Shown in pieces: positions 37,640 through 44,217 of a stretch of DNA of 64,000 bases. The stretch comes from an archaeon. Its GTDB lineage: Archaea > Micrarchaeota > Micrarchaeia > Anstonellales > Bilamarchaeaceae. The translations under genes were made by a program, and so were the position numbers. The stretch covers positions 1 to 64,000 of the forward strand of contig JAGVNI010000003.1 of NCBI GenBank assembly GCA_020053355.1, in the 5' to 3' direction. Under the pieces are notes generated by a model that worked only from the letters and a program-made list of their open reading frames with translations, searched no databases and was not told the DNA's origin. The stretch's first letter is position 1. Each line of letters begins with the position of its first letter.

Positions 37640-37722
37640 ACTTTTTAGGAAAAAGTTTAATCAAAAACCGGGACGTTATAGCAAACCCGTTTTTGGGGTG
37701 CCTTTTTCCTAAAAAGGCACAA
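37640..37722 (+). other. tRNA-Thr intron 2 (anticodon loop)
   Basis: 83 bases with three hairpins: AACTTTTT-AGG-AAAAAGTT, CAAAAACCGGG..CCCGTTTTTG with one bulge, and GTGCCTTTTT-CCT-AAAAAGGCAC (10 bp perfect). The 5' CTTTTTAGG and 3' CCTAAAAAG ends are also inverted repeats of each other, so the intron can fold either as three hairpins or as one long stem at its base. Confidence 0.75.
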
Positions 37723-37776
37723 GGAGCAGGTCGGGGGTTCAATCCCCTCCGGAGGCTAATCCTTATTTTAAAAAAA

Positions 37777-38349
37777 TCAGTTGCCATGCAGTTTCCGTAT
37801 CAGCCTTGTTTTCTCGGCCATCAAATCATCCCAGCGCTGGTCCAGCTTCTTATTAAGCGTCTGGAGGAACAAATCGTCCCCCAGGCTGATTGCAAGGTAT
37901 GTCCGGATTGCCGCGCCCAATGCCACGGCGCCGGCGCATATCCCGACGACCGTGCCCGTGACCGCTTGCGGGAATATTGACGCGCCGAATGCGCCAATCG
38001 CCGCGATGACGGCCCCCGCCTGGAAAAGCGTCCTCCCCAGCATGGATGCGGCCGCGCTCCTCGTTTCGCACGCGAGCGTCTTCCTGTGGCCGGCCGCCCG
38101 TTCCATGGATTTCATGGCCGAGTCCCAGTTCGCCTCGTCCTCATCGACAATGGATTTGAGGGACTCGCGCTCAAGGTGGCCGAGAATCAGCTTCTTCCCC
38201 CGCTGCGATGCAAGCTCCCGCTCTACCCGGCCGATTTTCCTCTGGATTGATGCATACTTCCGCTCGCGGAGGGTTTCCATGAGCCTGAAGGCGGGTTTCT
38301 TCGACGATTTCCCAGCATTATCATTGGCGATGTGGAATAGTTGGTGCAT
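37777..38349 (-). CDS. membrane protein with charged coiled N-terminus, unknown
   Basis: A 190-residue protein. Residues about 20-95 are highly charged and probably coiled (YASIQRKIGRVERELASQRG). Two Ala/Gly-rich membrane helices follow (about 108-128 and 132-152). The C-terminal segment is again charged and helical. I do not recognise a family. A TATA-like TATTTAAACA about 25 bases upstream suggests a leaderless transcript. Its stop codon lies 20 bases from the 3' end of the tRNA-Thr gene. Confidence 0.7.
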   Translation of the reverse strand: MHQLFHIANDNAGKSSKKPAFRLMETLRERKYASIQRKIGRVERELASQRGKKLILGHLERESLKSIVDEDEANWDSAMKSMERAAGHRKTLACETRSAAASMLGRTLFQAGAVIAAIGAFGASIFPQAVTGTVVGICAGAVALGAAIRTYLAISLGDDLFLQTLNKKLDQRWDDLMAEKTRLIRKLHGN

Positions 38350-38472
38350 GGTAATATTATGATAAATTGTGTTTAAATATGTATGTTCTTAGCCACTATT
38401 GGGGCATGAGAATCGTTTTAAAGCACAATCCCCTTTATCCCAACTAGCTAATCAGTAATCGGTGATAATGCT

Positions 38473-38757
38473 ATGAATATCAGCGAATTGAAGCCGGGCA
38501 CCGGCAGCGTGAACATCGAGGCCGAAGTCGTCTCGATTGACAGCGAGAGGGAAATCAACAAGTACGGACGGAAGCTCCGCGTGGCGAATGCCACGATAAA
38601 GGATGAAAGCGGGACAATCACCCTCGTACTCTGGAACGACCAGATAGACACCGTCAAGGCAGGGGCCAAGATTAAAATCGAAAACGGATATGTCAACGAG
38701 TGGCAGAGCGCCCCGCAATTGACATTGGGCAAGTTCGGGAAGCTCACCGTCCTATAA
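38473..38757 (+). CDS. single OB-fold nucleic-acid-binding protein (RPA/SOSS-B-like)
   Basis: A 94-residue protein consisting of one OB fold. The sequence GSVNIEAEVVSIDSEREIN, then RVANATIKDESGTITLVLWND and GAKIKIENGYVNEW, matches the first OB fold of archaeal RPA-like single-strand DNA-binding proteins. It probably binds ssDNA or RNA in repair or replication. GGTGAT lies just upstream of ATG 38473. Its 3' end overlaps the convergent pilin gene by 14 bases. Confidence 0.88.
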   Translation: MNISELKPGTGSVNIEAEVVSIDSEREINKYGRKLRVANATIKDESGTITLVLWNDQIDTVKAGAKIKIENGYVNEWQSAPQLTLGKFGKLTVL

Positions 38758-39139
38758 ATTTTATTTTTCCACCCTCGTTTTCCACATAGACAAGGCCGGA
38801 AAGGCCTTGCGTTTCTTCCACAGCACAGGGGCAGGGCCGGACCAGGGATTCGTTGCCTGCGCCAGTATAACGCACCACATAGCCTTCTTCGCCTTTCTCG
38901 GATTCCACTGAAACCGCCTGCGCAAGCGACAGCTCGCGCCCATTCCCGTCCCCGAGGGAGCATACTTCGCTGCCCGAATCCGCCAGCATAACCGCCGCGG
39001 AACGGAAAGCTGCGGCGGCAGCGCCTTTGATTGCCATCTCCCGGATTCCGAATAGGGCAGAGGCTGAGACGATAAGCAAGGATATCGCCACAACCGAAAT
39101 AAGCAGGTATTCCAGGCTCGCCTGCCCCTTTATCGCCAT
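38744..39139 (-). CDS. class III signal-peptide pilin-like protein
   Basis: A 131-residue secreted protein with a canonical archaeal pilin leader, MAIKGQASLEYLLISVVAIS: a short basic leader, QASLE processing site, then a hydrophobic helix. The mature domain is about 95 residues with three Cys (EVCSLGDG, VRPCPCAVEE). It is unlinked to the 7.7-11.5 kb pilin operon but has the same leader type, so it may be processed by the same peptidase and join the same filament. Confidence 0.8.
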   Translation of the reverse strand: MAIKGQASLEYLLISVVAISLLIVSASALFGIREMAIKGAAAAAFRSAAVMLADSGSEVCSLGDGNGRELSLAQAVSVESEKGEEGYVVRYTGAGNESLVRPCPCAVEETQGLSGLVYVENEGGKIKFIGR

Positions 39140-39203
39140 AGCGGCTATCGGGGGCCGGAGCCGGATATAAAACTATCCGGGGCGCTGATGTGGCTGGCCA
39201 CAT

Positions 39204-39968
39204 TCACCTGATATAGGACACGTTCTTGCTTGACTGCTCGAACTGGGCCTCCATCGTCTTCTGGACTTCGTCCTGGACCTGTTTGAGGACCTTCTGGCTC
39301 TCCTGGGCCTTCTCATTCAGCCTTTTCAGGTCCACCTTGAGGTCGAGGTATTTCGAGAGCATGACGACAATCTGGCGGGCGGATGCCGTGTCAATGTAGC
39401 TGCCGTGCGTCTCGCCCATCACGCACGCGCCTTCAAGGTCGTGGAGCTTGCCGAGGGCAGGCAGCAGGCCCGCCGCGCCCACGATGGAGCCTTTGGCTTC
39501 CCCGAATATCACGCCCTGCTTCTTGAGGCGTTCGCGGAGCCCGTCCGTGGTCGCCACGCCGAATATCCTGCGCTCCTCGTTGATTTTTCCAGTGCTGTAC
39601 CCCCCTACGGTCAGCACTTCCGTGACGCCTGCTTTCTTGCAGTAATCGAGGATCACGCCAGCCACTTCATACTGCCCGACCGAGCTCATCGCCTGGATGT
39701 CCCCAAGAAGGATGAGGATGTCGCGCTTTTTTCCGTGGTGGATGTAGAAGCTGTTCTTGATGATGCGCAGGCCGCCCTTCTTGGTCATGAAGACCTGGTG
39801 CGGGAAATGCGGGGAGAACAGGTTGGCCACCTTGCCCGCCTTGAGTTCTTCAACCAGGTACCTTCCAACCACCTGGCCGATAAGGCCGATTCCGGGCAGG
39901 CCGGTGAGGAGGATGCCCTTGCGGAGCTTCTTGAATGCCTTCTTCTCGATTATCGTCGTTTCTTTCAT
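39204..39968 (-). CDS. PAC2-family proteasome assembly chaperone-like protein
   Basis: Archaeal PbaB/PAC2-type protein of 254 residues starting at ATG 39968 (MKETTIIEKKAFKKLRKGI); the ORF track's N-terminal extension overlaps nop10 and is spurious. Family features are LLTGLPGIGLIGQVVGRYLV near residue 20, HGKKRDILILLGDIQA and LTVGGYSTGKI, with GSIVGAAGLLPALG later. Homologues bind proteasome subunits or act as ATP-independent assembly factors. The C-terminal 40 residues form a charged coiled coil. Its place after nop10 is conserved in many archaea. Confidence 0.9.
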   Translation of the reverse strand: MKETTIIEKKAFKKLRKGILLTGLPGIGLIGQVVGRYLVEELKAGKVANLFSPHFPHQVFMTKKGGLRIIKNSFYIHHGKKRDILILLGDIQAMSSVGQYEVAGVILDYCKKAGVTEVLTVGGYSTGKINEERRIFGVATTDGLRERLKKQGVIFGEAKGSIVGAAGLLPALGKLHDLEGACVMGETHGSYIDTASARQIVVMLSKYLDLKVDLKRLNEKAQESQKVLKQVQDEVQKTMEAQFEQSSKNVSYIR

Positions 39969-40111
39969 GATGAAAACCTTGCAAAATTGGTATTCCGAAT
40001 TCGATTCAGGTGATATCTGACCTTGGAGGATATTTAAACCTTCGCCGCCGGCCGCGTGCTGTGCGCCGGCATTCTGCCAGGCAACGGGTGGCAATGGACA
40101 GCCGGTGGGAT

Positions 40112-40261
40112 TTATACGCCGAACCGCGCAGTCCGGCGGTATCCGCCGTACGGGTCGTTGGGATTGAAGCGGGCCGGGTGGGCCGATGCGGTCTGGGCGC
40201 CGCAGTGGGCTTCCGCAAGCGTGTAGCTTTGGCAAACGCTGCAGAACCTCATGCGGAACAT
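40112..40261 (-). CDS. nop10: H/ACA RNP protein Nop10 (short gene missed by the ORF track)
   Basis: A 49-residue protein: MFRMRFCSVCQSYTLAEAHC, then AHPARFNPNDPYGGYRRTAR. The core AHPARFNPNDPYGGYRR is diagnostic of Nop10, which bridges Cbf5 and L7Ae in H/ACA pseudouridylation particles. The N-terminal zinc ribbon is incomplete: CSVC is present but the usual CPxCG is reduced to HCGAQ. GGAGG lies eight bases before ATG 40261; ATG 40252 is possible. It directly follows aIF2-alpha, its usual archaeal partner. Confidence 0.92.
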   Translation of the reverse strand: MFRMRFCSVCQSYTLAEAHCGAQTASAHPARFNPNDPYGGYRRTARFGV

Positions 40262-40264
40262 CGT

Positions 40265-41017
40265 CTAGGCCTCCCGGTCTGATTTGAAGTCGCAATTGTT
40301 CTTGTGGGCGAACGCGCGGATTTTATCCAGGACGGCATCGAGCTTCTTCTCCGCGGCCTTGTAATCAGGTGCAGAGAGCGAGAGCTTGTAGCGCGGCGCG
40401 CCGAGATAGTGCACGACCGCATCCTCGCCCACATCAAGCGCGCTTTGTATCGATTCGACGCCCCGGGGGTTGTAGCAGACGAGCGTGATTGTCGTGTCCA
40501 CTTCTACCACGGGCTTCTTGATGTTTTTCTGGGCAATCTCGATTATCTTCGCCTTAACGCCCTTTGGCACATCGAGCTTTTTGAGAGCGTCCTCGCCCTT
40601 GAGGCTCGCCTCCTTGAAACATGCGTAAACGTCGTCGAAGTGGGTCTCGATTTCCTTCCGGATAGCGGGCGCATCAGGGACCGCCTTGGCGGCCTCGAGC
40701 GCGAGTTCGAGAAGCTTCGTCCCGCGCTTCTCGTTCTGTATCATTTCGAGCTTGAGCTTCTTCTCCTCCTCGCTGACTCGCTTGATGGAGATGTCGACCT
40801 GGCTCTTTTCCCGGTCGACGCGGTGCACCTTCATGACATGGCGCTGGCCCTCGGAGATGAATTCGTGGATGTTCTTTATCCATCGCGGAGCCACTTCCGA
40901 GACGTGCAAGAAGGCCTCGAGGTTGTTGTACTCCGGAAGCACGCAGAACGCGCCGTAGGGCATGATTTTTTTTATTACCCCGATTACCAGTTCGCCCTCA
41001 TCAGGAAGCTCGACTAT
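40265..41017 (-). CDS. eif2a: translation initiation factor aIF2, alpha subunit (non-standard start)
   Basis: The alpha subunit of aIF2, which stabilises initiator Met-tRNA on the ribosome. An S1-type OB domain comes first (GAFCVLPEYNNLEAFLHVSE), then a helical domain, then the alpha/beta domain (VEVDTTITLVCYNPRGVESI). The ORF track begins at an internal ATG (40963), but 18 conserved codons precede it: IVELPDEGELVIGVIKKI, matching the normal N-terminus. The only codon at the right place is ATA (41015-41017), four bases after GGTGA; the next codon upstream is a stop. So either AUA initiates, or an ATG was lost or misread. With ATA the protein has 250 residues. Confidence 0.9.
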   Translation of the reverse strand: MVELPDEGELVIGVIKKIMPYGAFCVLPEYNNLEAFLHVSEVAPRWIKNIHEFISEGQRHVMKVHRVDREKSQVDISIKRVSEEEKKLKLEMIQNEKRGTKLLELALEAAKAVPDAPAIRKEIETHFDDVYACFKEASLKGEDALKKLDVPKGVKAKIIEIAQKNIKKPVVEVDTTITLVCYNPRGVESIQSALDVGEDAVVHYLGAPRYKLSLSAPDYKAAEKKLDAVLDKIRAFAHKNNCDFKSDREA

Positions 41018-41071
41018 TCAATCACCAGCCAGAACGATTAACCCGGATTGGATTCCGGACGGATTTATCAA

Positions 41072-41236
41072 TCAGCTTAGTTCAGCCACGACCTTGCCGT
41101 GGACTACCGCGGTTCCACCGCTCGGATGGGCGAGAGGCTCCTTGCAGCCGCCGCACTTCACAATAGAAGTCACATGGCTGAAGATTACCTGCTCATTTCC
41201 ACACTTGCATTGGACCTTGAGATATTTGCCTGCCAT
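41072..41236 (-). CDS. rps27e: ribosomal protein S27e (short gene missed by the ORF track)
   Basis: A 54-residue small-subunit zinc-ribbon protein: MAGKYLKVQCKCGNEQVIFS, then VKCGGCKEPLAHPSGG. The family pattern CxxC..CxxC is altered to CxC..CxxC: one residue is missing in the first knuckle compared with the usual VKCxDCGNEQ. GGTGA precedes the ATG at 41236. It sits between rpl44e and aIF2-alpha, exactly as in many archaeal genomes, which supports the call despite the short length. Confidence 0.93.
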   Translation of the reverse strand: MAGKYLKVQCKCGNEQVIFSHVTSIVKCGGCKEPLAHPSGGTAVVHGKVVAELS

Positions 41237-41255
41237 TTTTTCACCTCAAACCGGT

Positions 41256-41537
41256 TCATGATTTGAACTCGATTTTCTTCGTCGTCCTGCTGCCGACGAC
41301 ACGTTCCTGTTTCTTCTTGCAAACGTTGCACTGGAGGACGAGCTTGTTCCTCTTGCCCTGCTTCTTGACGGTCTTCTCGCCCTTCCTCTTGCTGCCGTGG
41401 CCTGCGAGCCTGCGCTCATGCCTGCGGTTGCCCGCGGCGAGCGAGCTTGCGCGGCCCTTGCTCGCGGCCTTCACCTTGTGCACCTCATGCTTCTTGCAAA
41501 AAGGACAATAGGCGTTGATTTCCTTCGGGAATTTCAT
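41256..41537 (-). CDS. rpl44e: ribosomal protein L44e
   Basis: A large-subunit zinc-binding protein of 93 residues from ATG 41537, with GGTGG upstream (the track's GTG adds three codons). MKFPKEINAYCPFCKKHEVH and the C-terminal LVLQCNVCKKKQERVVGSRT give the two CxxC knuckles. The basic middle part (GNRRHERRLAGHGSKRKGEK) contacts rRNA. It heads the rpl44e-rps27e-aIF2a-nop10 operon. Confidence 0.95.
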   Translation of the reverse strand: MKFPKEINAYCPFCKKHEVHKVKAASKGRASSLAAGNRRHERRLAGHGSKRKGEKTVKKQGKRNKLVLQCNVCKKKQERVVGSRTTKKIEFKS

Positions 41538-41614
41538 GTTTTCCACCTGTAGCCAATCCGCACTCTGATGTGGCAGATCGGCTGAGAATAGCGGATTGAT
41601 TATTGAAACGCTAG

Positions 41615-41625
41615 GTTTTTATAGT
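41615..41625 (-). promoter_or_regulatory. TATA box of the rpl44e operon
   Basis: CTATAAAAACC on the minus strand about 80 bases before rpl44e; the leader would be about 55 bases. Two GC-rich inverted repeats (AGGCGGC-AGC-GCCGCCT at 41701-41717; CTGCC..GGCAG at 41651-41668) separate it from the GINS gene upstream. Confidence 0.5.
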
Positions 41626-41752
41626 GAGGTGGGACGGCAGTACAATCAGCCTGCCCCGGAGGCGGCAGGACACCGGCAGCGTGACCGGATTGCATGGCCA
41701 GGCGGCAGCGCCGCCTCAAGGACGGGCAACCGGCAAGGCCATATGCCATGAT

Positions 41753-42265
41753 TCAGACGATTTCCGCCATGCCCGCTTTCAGCAGCCATTCCGCTTCCGC
41801 GCGGGGCAGCATCTGCTCCTCGCCCTGCCGGAAAGGGCCGTAGAGGGAATTGTCGAGCCCGCGGTACTGGGAGACGTCTTTGAGTATCTTTATCCGCCGG
41901 GAATTCACCGGAAGCGCATCTTCGCTGTCCCAGACGCTTTTCACCGCCTCCCTGGATTTCTTGATTATCGAGGACAGCTCTTTCAGCAGGTCCCGCTCTT
42001 CGCTCGTAAGCCCGACGCCTTCGCGCTCCCCGCGCACAGCCATAAGGACGATTTTTTCCTCCCGCTTGGACTGGATGGCCAGGATTATTTTCTTGATGTT
42101 CTCGTATTCCTTGATTGTGAGGAGGGATTTCGAGGAGACGGCCTCGCTGCTCTTCTTAATCAGGAGCCCTGAAACGGAGCGGTAGAAATCCTCCGGAAGG
42201 CTGACTATCGCTGAGGACTCCATCTCCTTGCGCTGGATGTCGCGAAGCTCGGAATAATTAAGCAT
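41753..42265 (-). CDS. GINS complex subunit (Gins51/Gins15 type)
   Basis: A component of the replicative CMG-like helicase assembly with MCM and a Cdc45/GAN homologue. In the 170-residue protein the N-terminal YSELRDIQRKEMESSAIVSL, then LPEDFYRSVSGLLIKK, and the helical LTIKEYENIKKIILAIQSKR, then EEKIVLMAVRG, match the archaeal Gins51 A-domain. The C-terminal B-domain is short (FRQGEEQMLPRAEAEWLLKAG). Its place next to rpl44e-rps27e-aIF2a is a known archaeal arrangement. Confidence 0.87.
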   Translation of the reverse strand: MLNYSELRDIQRKEMESSAIVSLPEDFYRSVSGLLIKKSSEAVSSKSLLTIKEYENIKKIILAIQSKREEKIVLMAVRGEREGVGLTSEERDLLKELSSIIKKSREAVKSVWDSEDALPVNSRRIKILKDVSQYRGLDNSLYGPFRQGEEQMLPRAEAEWLLKAGMAEIV

Positions 42266-42360
42266 TATGAACCCCCCTTTTTTCCGGCGGAAGGAACCGC
42301 CGGCCCACCATCCGCCCCGCCCTTGTTTCTTTGCAGGTAACGATAGGCAGGTACGGGTTT

Positions 42361-43185
42361 TTATTGTCTTTTCTTTTGGCCCGCGGCAGGCAAATGCGCA
42401 GAATCGGATTTCTCCCTGCCGCGCTTTTTCTTCACCTGGCGTTTTGCCGGAACGACCCGGGAAAGCTCGCCCGATGGCGGAGCAACGGTTTCAGCGGCGG
42501 CTTGCACGGGTGCAGGCTGGATGGGAACGGCTTTCTGCCCATCGCTCTTCCCGGATGCCATGAGGCCTTCTGTCTGGGGCCTGCGGGAATCCTTCTCCTT
42601 CTGGGCTCCGGCCAGGGAAGTCTCGGCCATGGGTTTTGCGCGCCCAATCGGCATACGGTCATTCACGATGATGATTTCCATCTCCTTTTTCTTCCGGATG
42701 CCAAGGATGTGCAGCACTTCGGATACTGCTGACTCGATGATGGACATCTTCTTCCGCCGCTTTTCAGGACCGAGACTGACGCGGTATGGCGTAGCCATCG
42801 GCCCGCCACCGACAGTCCCCCATTTCTCCTGCTCGTCCCCGACGCAGCTCTTGCACAGTTTCCTGCCGTTCCATATGTAGACGCGGCCCTTGAGGTCCTT
42901 TCCGCAGCGGTCGCACTGCTCCGGGTACTGGATGGCGTCCACATGCGGCCTCTCCTGGACGTGCTCCTCGGCCCTGCGGTCCTCGGAACGCAAATCCTGT
43001 ATGCAGTTAGGGCATGACCATTGGCCGCGGTACTGCTGCAGCTCGGATGACGGCAGGTACATCCTGCAGCGATAGCACTGCTTGTTCAGGCCGTAGAACG
43101 AGCACGAGGAGCAGTACATCTGGCCGTCGGAACCGTATTCCACCATGCCTGACGCGCCGCACCTGGAGCAGACTCCGCTGGTCAT
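42361..43185 (-). CDS. multi-zinc-ribbon (LIM-like) protein
   Basis: A 274-residue protein. The first 120 residues contain a series of CxxC pairs: CSRCGASG, CSSCSFYG, CYRCRMYL, CPNCIQDL, CDRCGKDLKG and CKSCVGDE, enough for three zinc sites in a LIM-like arrangement. A helical middle follows (MSIIESAVSEVLHILGIRKK), and the C-terminal third is a Pro/Ala/Lys-rich low-complexity tail (AKRQVKKKRGREK). It probably makes protein or nucleic-acid contacts. No named family is recognised. A TATA-like CTTTTAATCC lies about 30 bases upstream. Confidence 0.8.
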   Translation of the reverse strand: MTSGVCSRCGASGMVEYGSDGQMYCSSCSFYGLNKQCYRCRMYLPSSELQQYRGQWSCPNCIQDLRSEDRRAEEHVQERPHVDAIQYPEQCDRCGKDLKGRVYIWNGRKLCKSCVGDEQEKWGTVGGGPMATPYRVSLGPEKRRKKMSIIESAVSEVLHILGIRKKKEMEIIIVNDRMPIGRAKPMAETSLAGAQKEKDSRRPQTEGLMASGKSDGQKAVPIQPAPVQAAAETVAPPSGELSRVVPAKRQVKKKRGREKSDSAHLPAAGQKKRQ

Positions 43186-43250
43186 CGGAGAGTAGTCTCA
43201 TGGGGGGATTAAAAGGGTGATGGAAAAATGGCTGGAAAAATATGGAAAAA

Positions 43251-44162
43251 TCAGTGCGTCTCGGCGTAGCGGCGCATGTCGGGCGGAAGCCCCCCATACA
43301 GGCGGGTCCTCATTTCAGCCATGGGCGGAATGCCGGTGAGCTGTACCCGCCCCCCGCGGCCTTCCTCGGTCTGGCCATACCCCTGCCTGCATAGCTGGAT
43401 CATCTCGCGGTATGTGGCTTCAAAGCGTGAAGATGAGATCTGGCTGAGAGTGACACTGATTGCGAAGCGGCCGACGTTTGAGATGGCAATCGGGATTTCT
43501 AGTTCGCTGGCCTCGATGCCGTCGCCTCTCGCACGGTTCGTGAGCATCCTAATCCGGTAAGGCGAAGCCCGAGTTCCCCCCCCGCCAAGCCACCACCGCT
43601 CCTCCTCGCGCTGCCTCGGCGCAGGTGCTGCCACCGGCCGCTCAGCCGGCTGTGCTGTCCGGGGCTGTGCTGTCGGCGCTCCAGGCTGTATGACCCTGGG
43701 CGGAGGGGCGGCGGGTTGCACCGGCGCTGCTGGTTCCCTTCTCGGCACGGTTGCTGAAACAGGAGGCTGGGGGGGAGGCTCGACGCGCCTCGGCGTGGAC
43801 TCTGTCACGCGGGGCAGGGCCTGGATGGGGACGACATCATAGCGGAATCTCCGGTCGCGCCCGCCGGAACGGATGTGCTGCTCGATGACCGCCTGCTGGT
43901 TCCGCATCACCCAGTTATAGATGAATTCCTGCCTTTCGTTTTGAGGAAGCGTCCGCACGTGCGTAAGCAGCGCCTGCACCACATTGTCCGGAAGGCGGAC
44001 GACGAGGTAGCTGGTGTTGTCGTTAAGAAGGGGGATTGTGAGCGTTATGCTGCGGACTTCGCCGCGCCGCAATTCCACCGGATGCTGCAGGGCTTCGTGT
44101 GCCGCAGCTGCGCGAAGTGTCCTGACGTTGACGTCCGCCTGGAAAGCCGTCGGTTGGGTCAT
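43251..44162 (-). CDS. unknown two-domain protein with Pro-rich linker (paralog A)
   Basis: A 303-residue protein from ATG 44162, with a TATA (CTTTTTAACC) about 30 bases upstream. It has three parts: an N-terminal domain (about 10-110) with YLVVRLPDNVVQALLTHVRT and NERQEFIYNWVMRNQQ; a Pro/Ala/Arg linker (about 115-195) with PRVIQPGAP; and a C-terminal domain starting GGGGTRASPYRIRM, with TYREMIQLCRQGYGQ. The same architecture and several motifs recur in the adjacent upstream gene. No signal peptide. Family unknown. Confidence 0.7.
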   Translation of the reverse strand: MTQPTAFQADVNVRTLRAAAAHEALQHPVELRRGEVRSITLTIPLLNDNTSYLVVRLPDNVVQALLTHVRTLPQNERQEFIYNWVMRNQQAVIEQHIRSGGRDRRFRYDVVPIQALPRVTESTPRRVEPPPQPPVSATVPRREPAAPVQPAAPPPRVIQPGAPTAQPRTAQPAERPVAAPAPRQREEERWWLGGGGTRASPYRIRMLTNRARGDGIEASELEIPIAISNVGRFAISVTLSQISSSRFEATYREMIQLCRQGYGQTEEGRGGRVQLTGIPPMAEMRTRLYGGLPPDMRRYAETH

Positions 44163-44217
44163 GGAATAAATTTGCACGGAAAAGGTTAAAAAGAGGAACA
44201 AGCTCCGACGACGATAA

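Larger units (their letters stand above)
37526..37757 (+). tRNA. tRNA-Thr(UGU) with two introns
   Basis: Three exons rebuild a 72-base cloverleaf: 37526-37540, 37618-37639 and 37723-37757. Acceptor GCCTCTG pairs with CGGAGGC, D-arm GCTC-AGTGGTA-GAGC, anticodon stem GCTCT/GGAGC around loop CTTGTAA (anticodon TGT), 5-base variable loop, T-arm GGGGG-TTCAATC-CCCTC, discriminator T. CCA is not encoded. Intron 1 (77 bases) interrupts the D-loop; its junction forms a good bulge-helix-bulge: GCTC/GAGC central helix with AGT and ATT bulges. Intron 2 (83 bases) sits at the canonical position after the anticodon with a weaker central helix. Each intron is made of three T/A-rich hairpins. Confidence 0.88.

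Noticed and set aside
37526-37757. Reading the tRNA-Thr locus as a degraded pseudogene with insertions
   Set aside because: All stems pair after removal of the two introns, and the first junction is a proper bulge-helix-bulge; a decayed gene would not keep this.
37578-37787. 69-aa minus-strand ORF over the tRNA-Thr locus
   Set aside because: It runs through the tRNA exons and introns on the opposite strand; the tRNA reading explains every base.
39969-40295. N-terminal extension of the PAC2 ORF
   Set aside because: The region encodes nop10 in another frame and a TATA-containing gap; PAC2 homology begins at ATG 39968.
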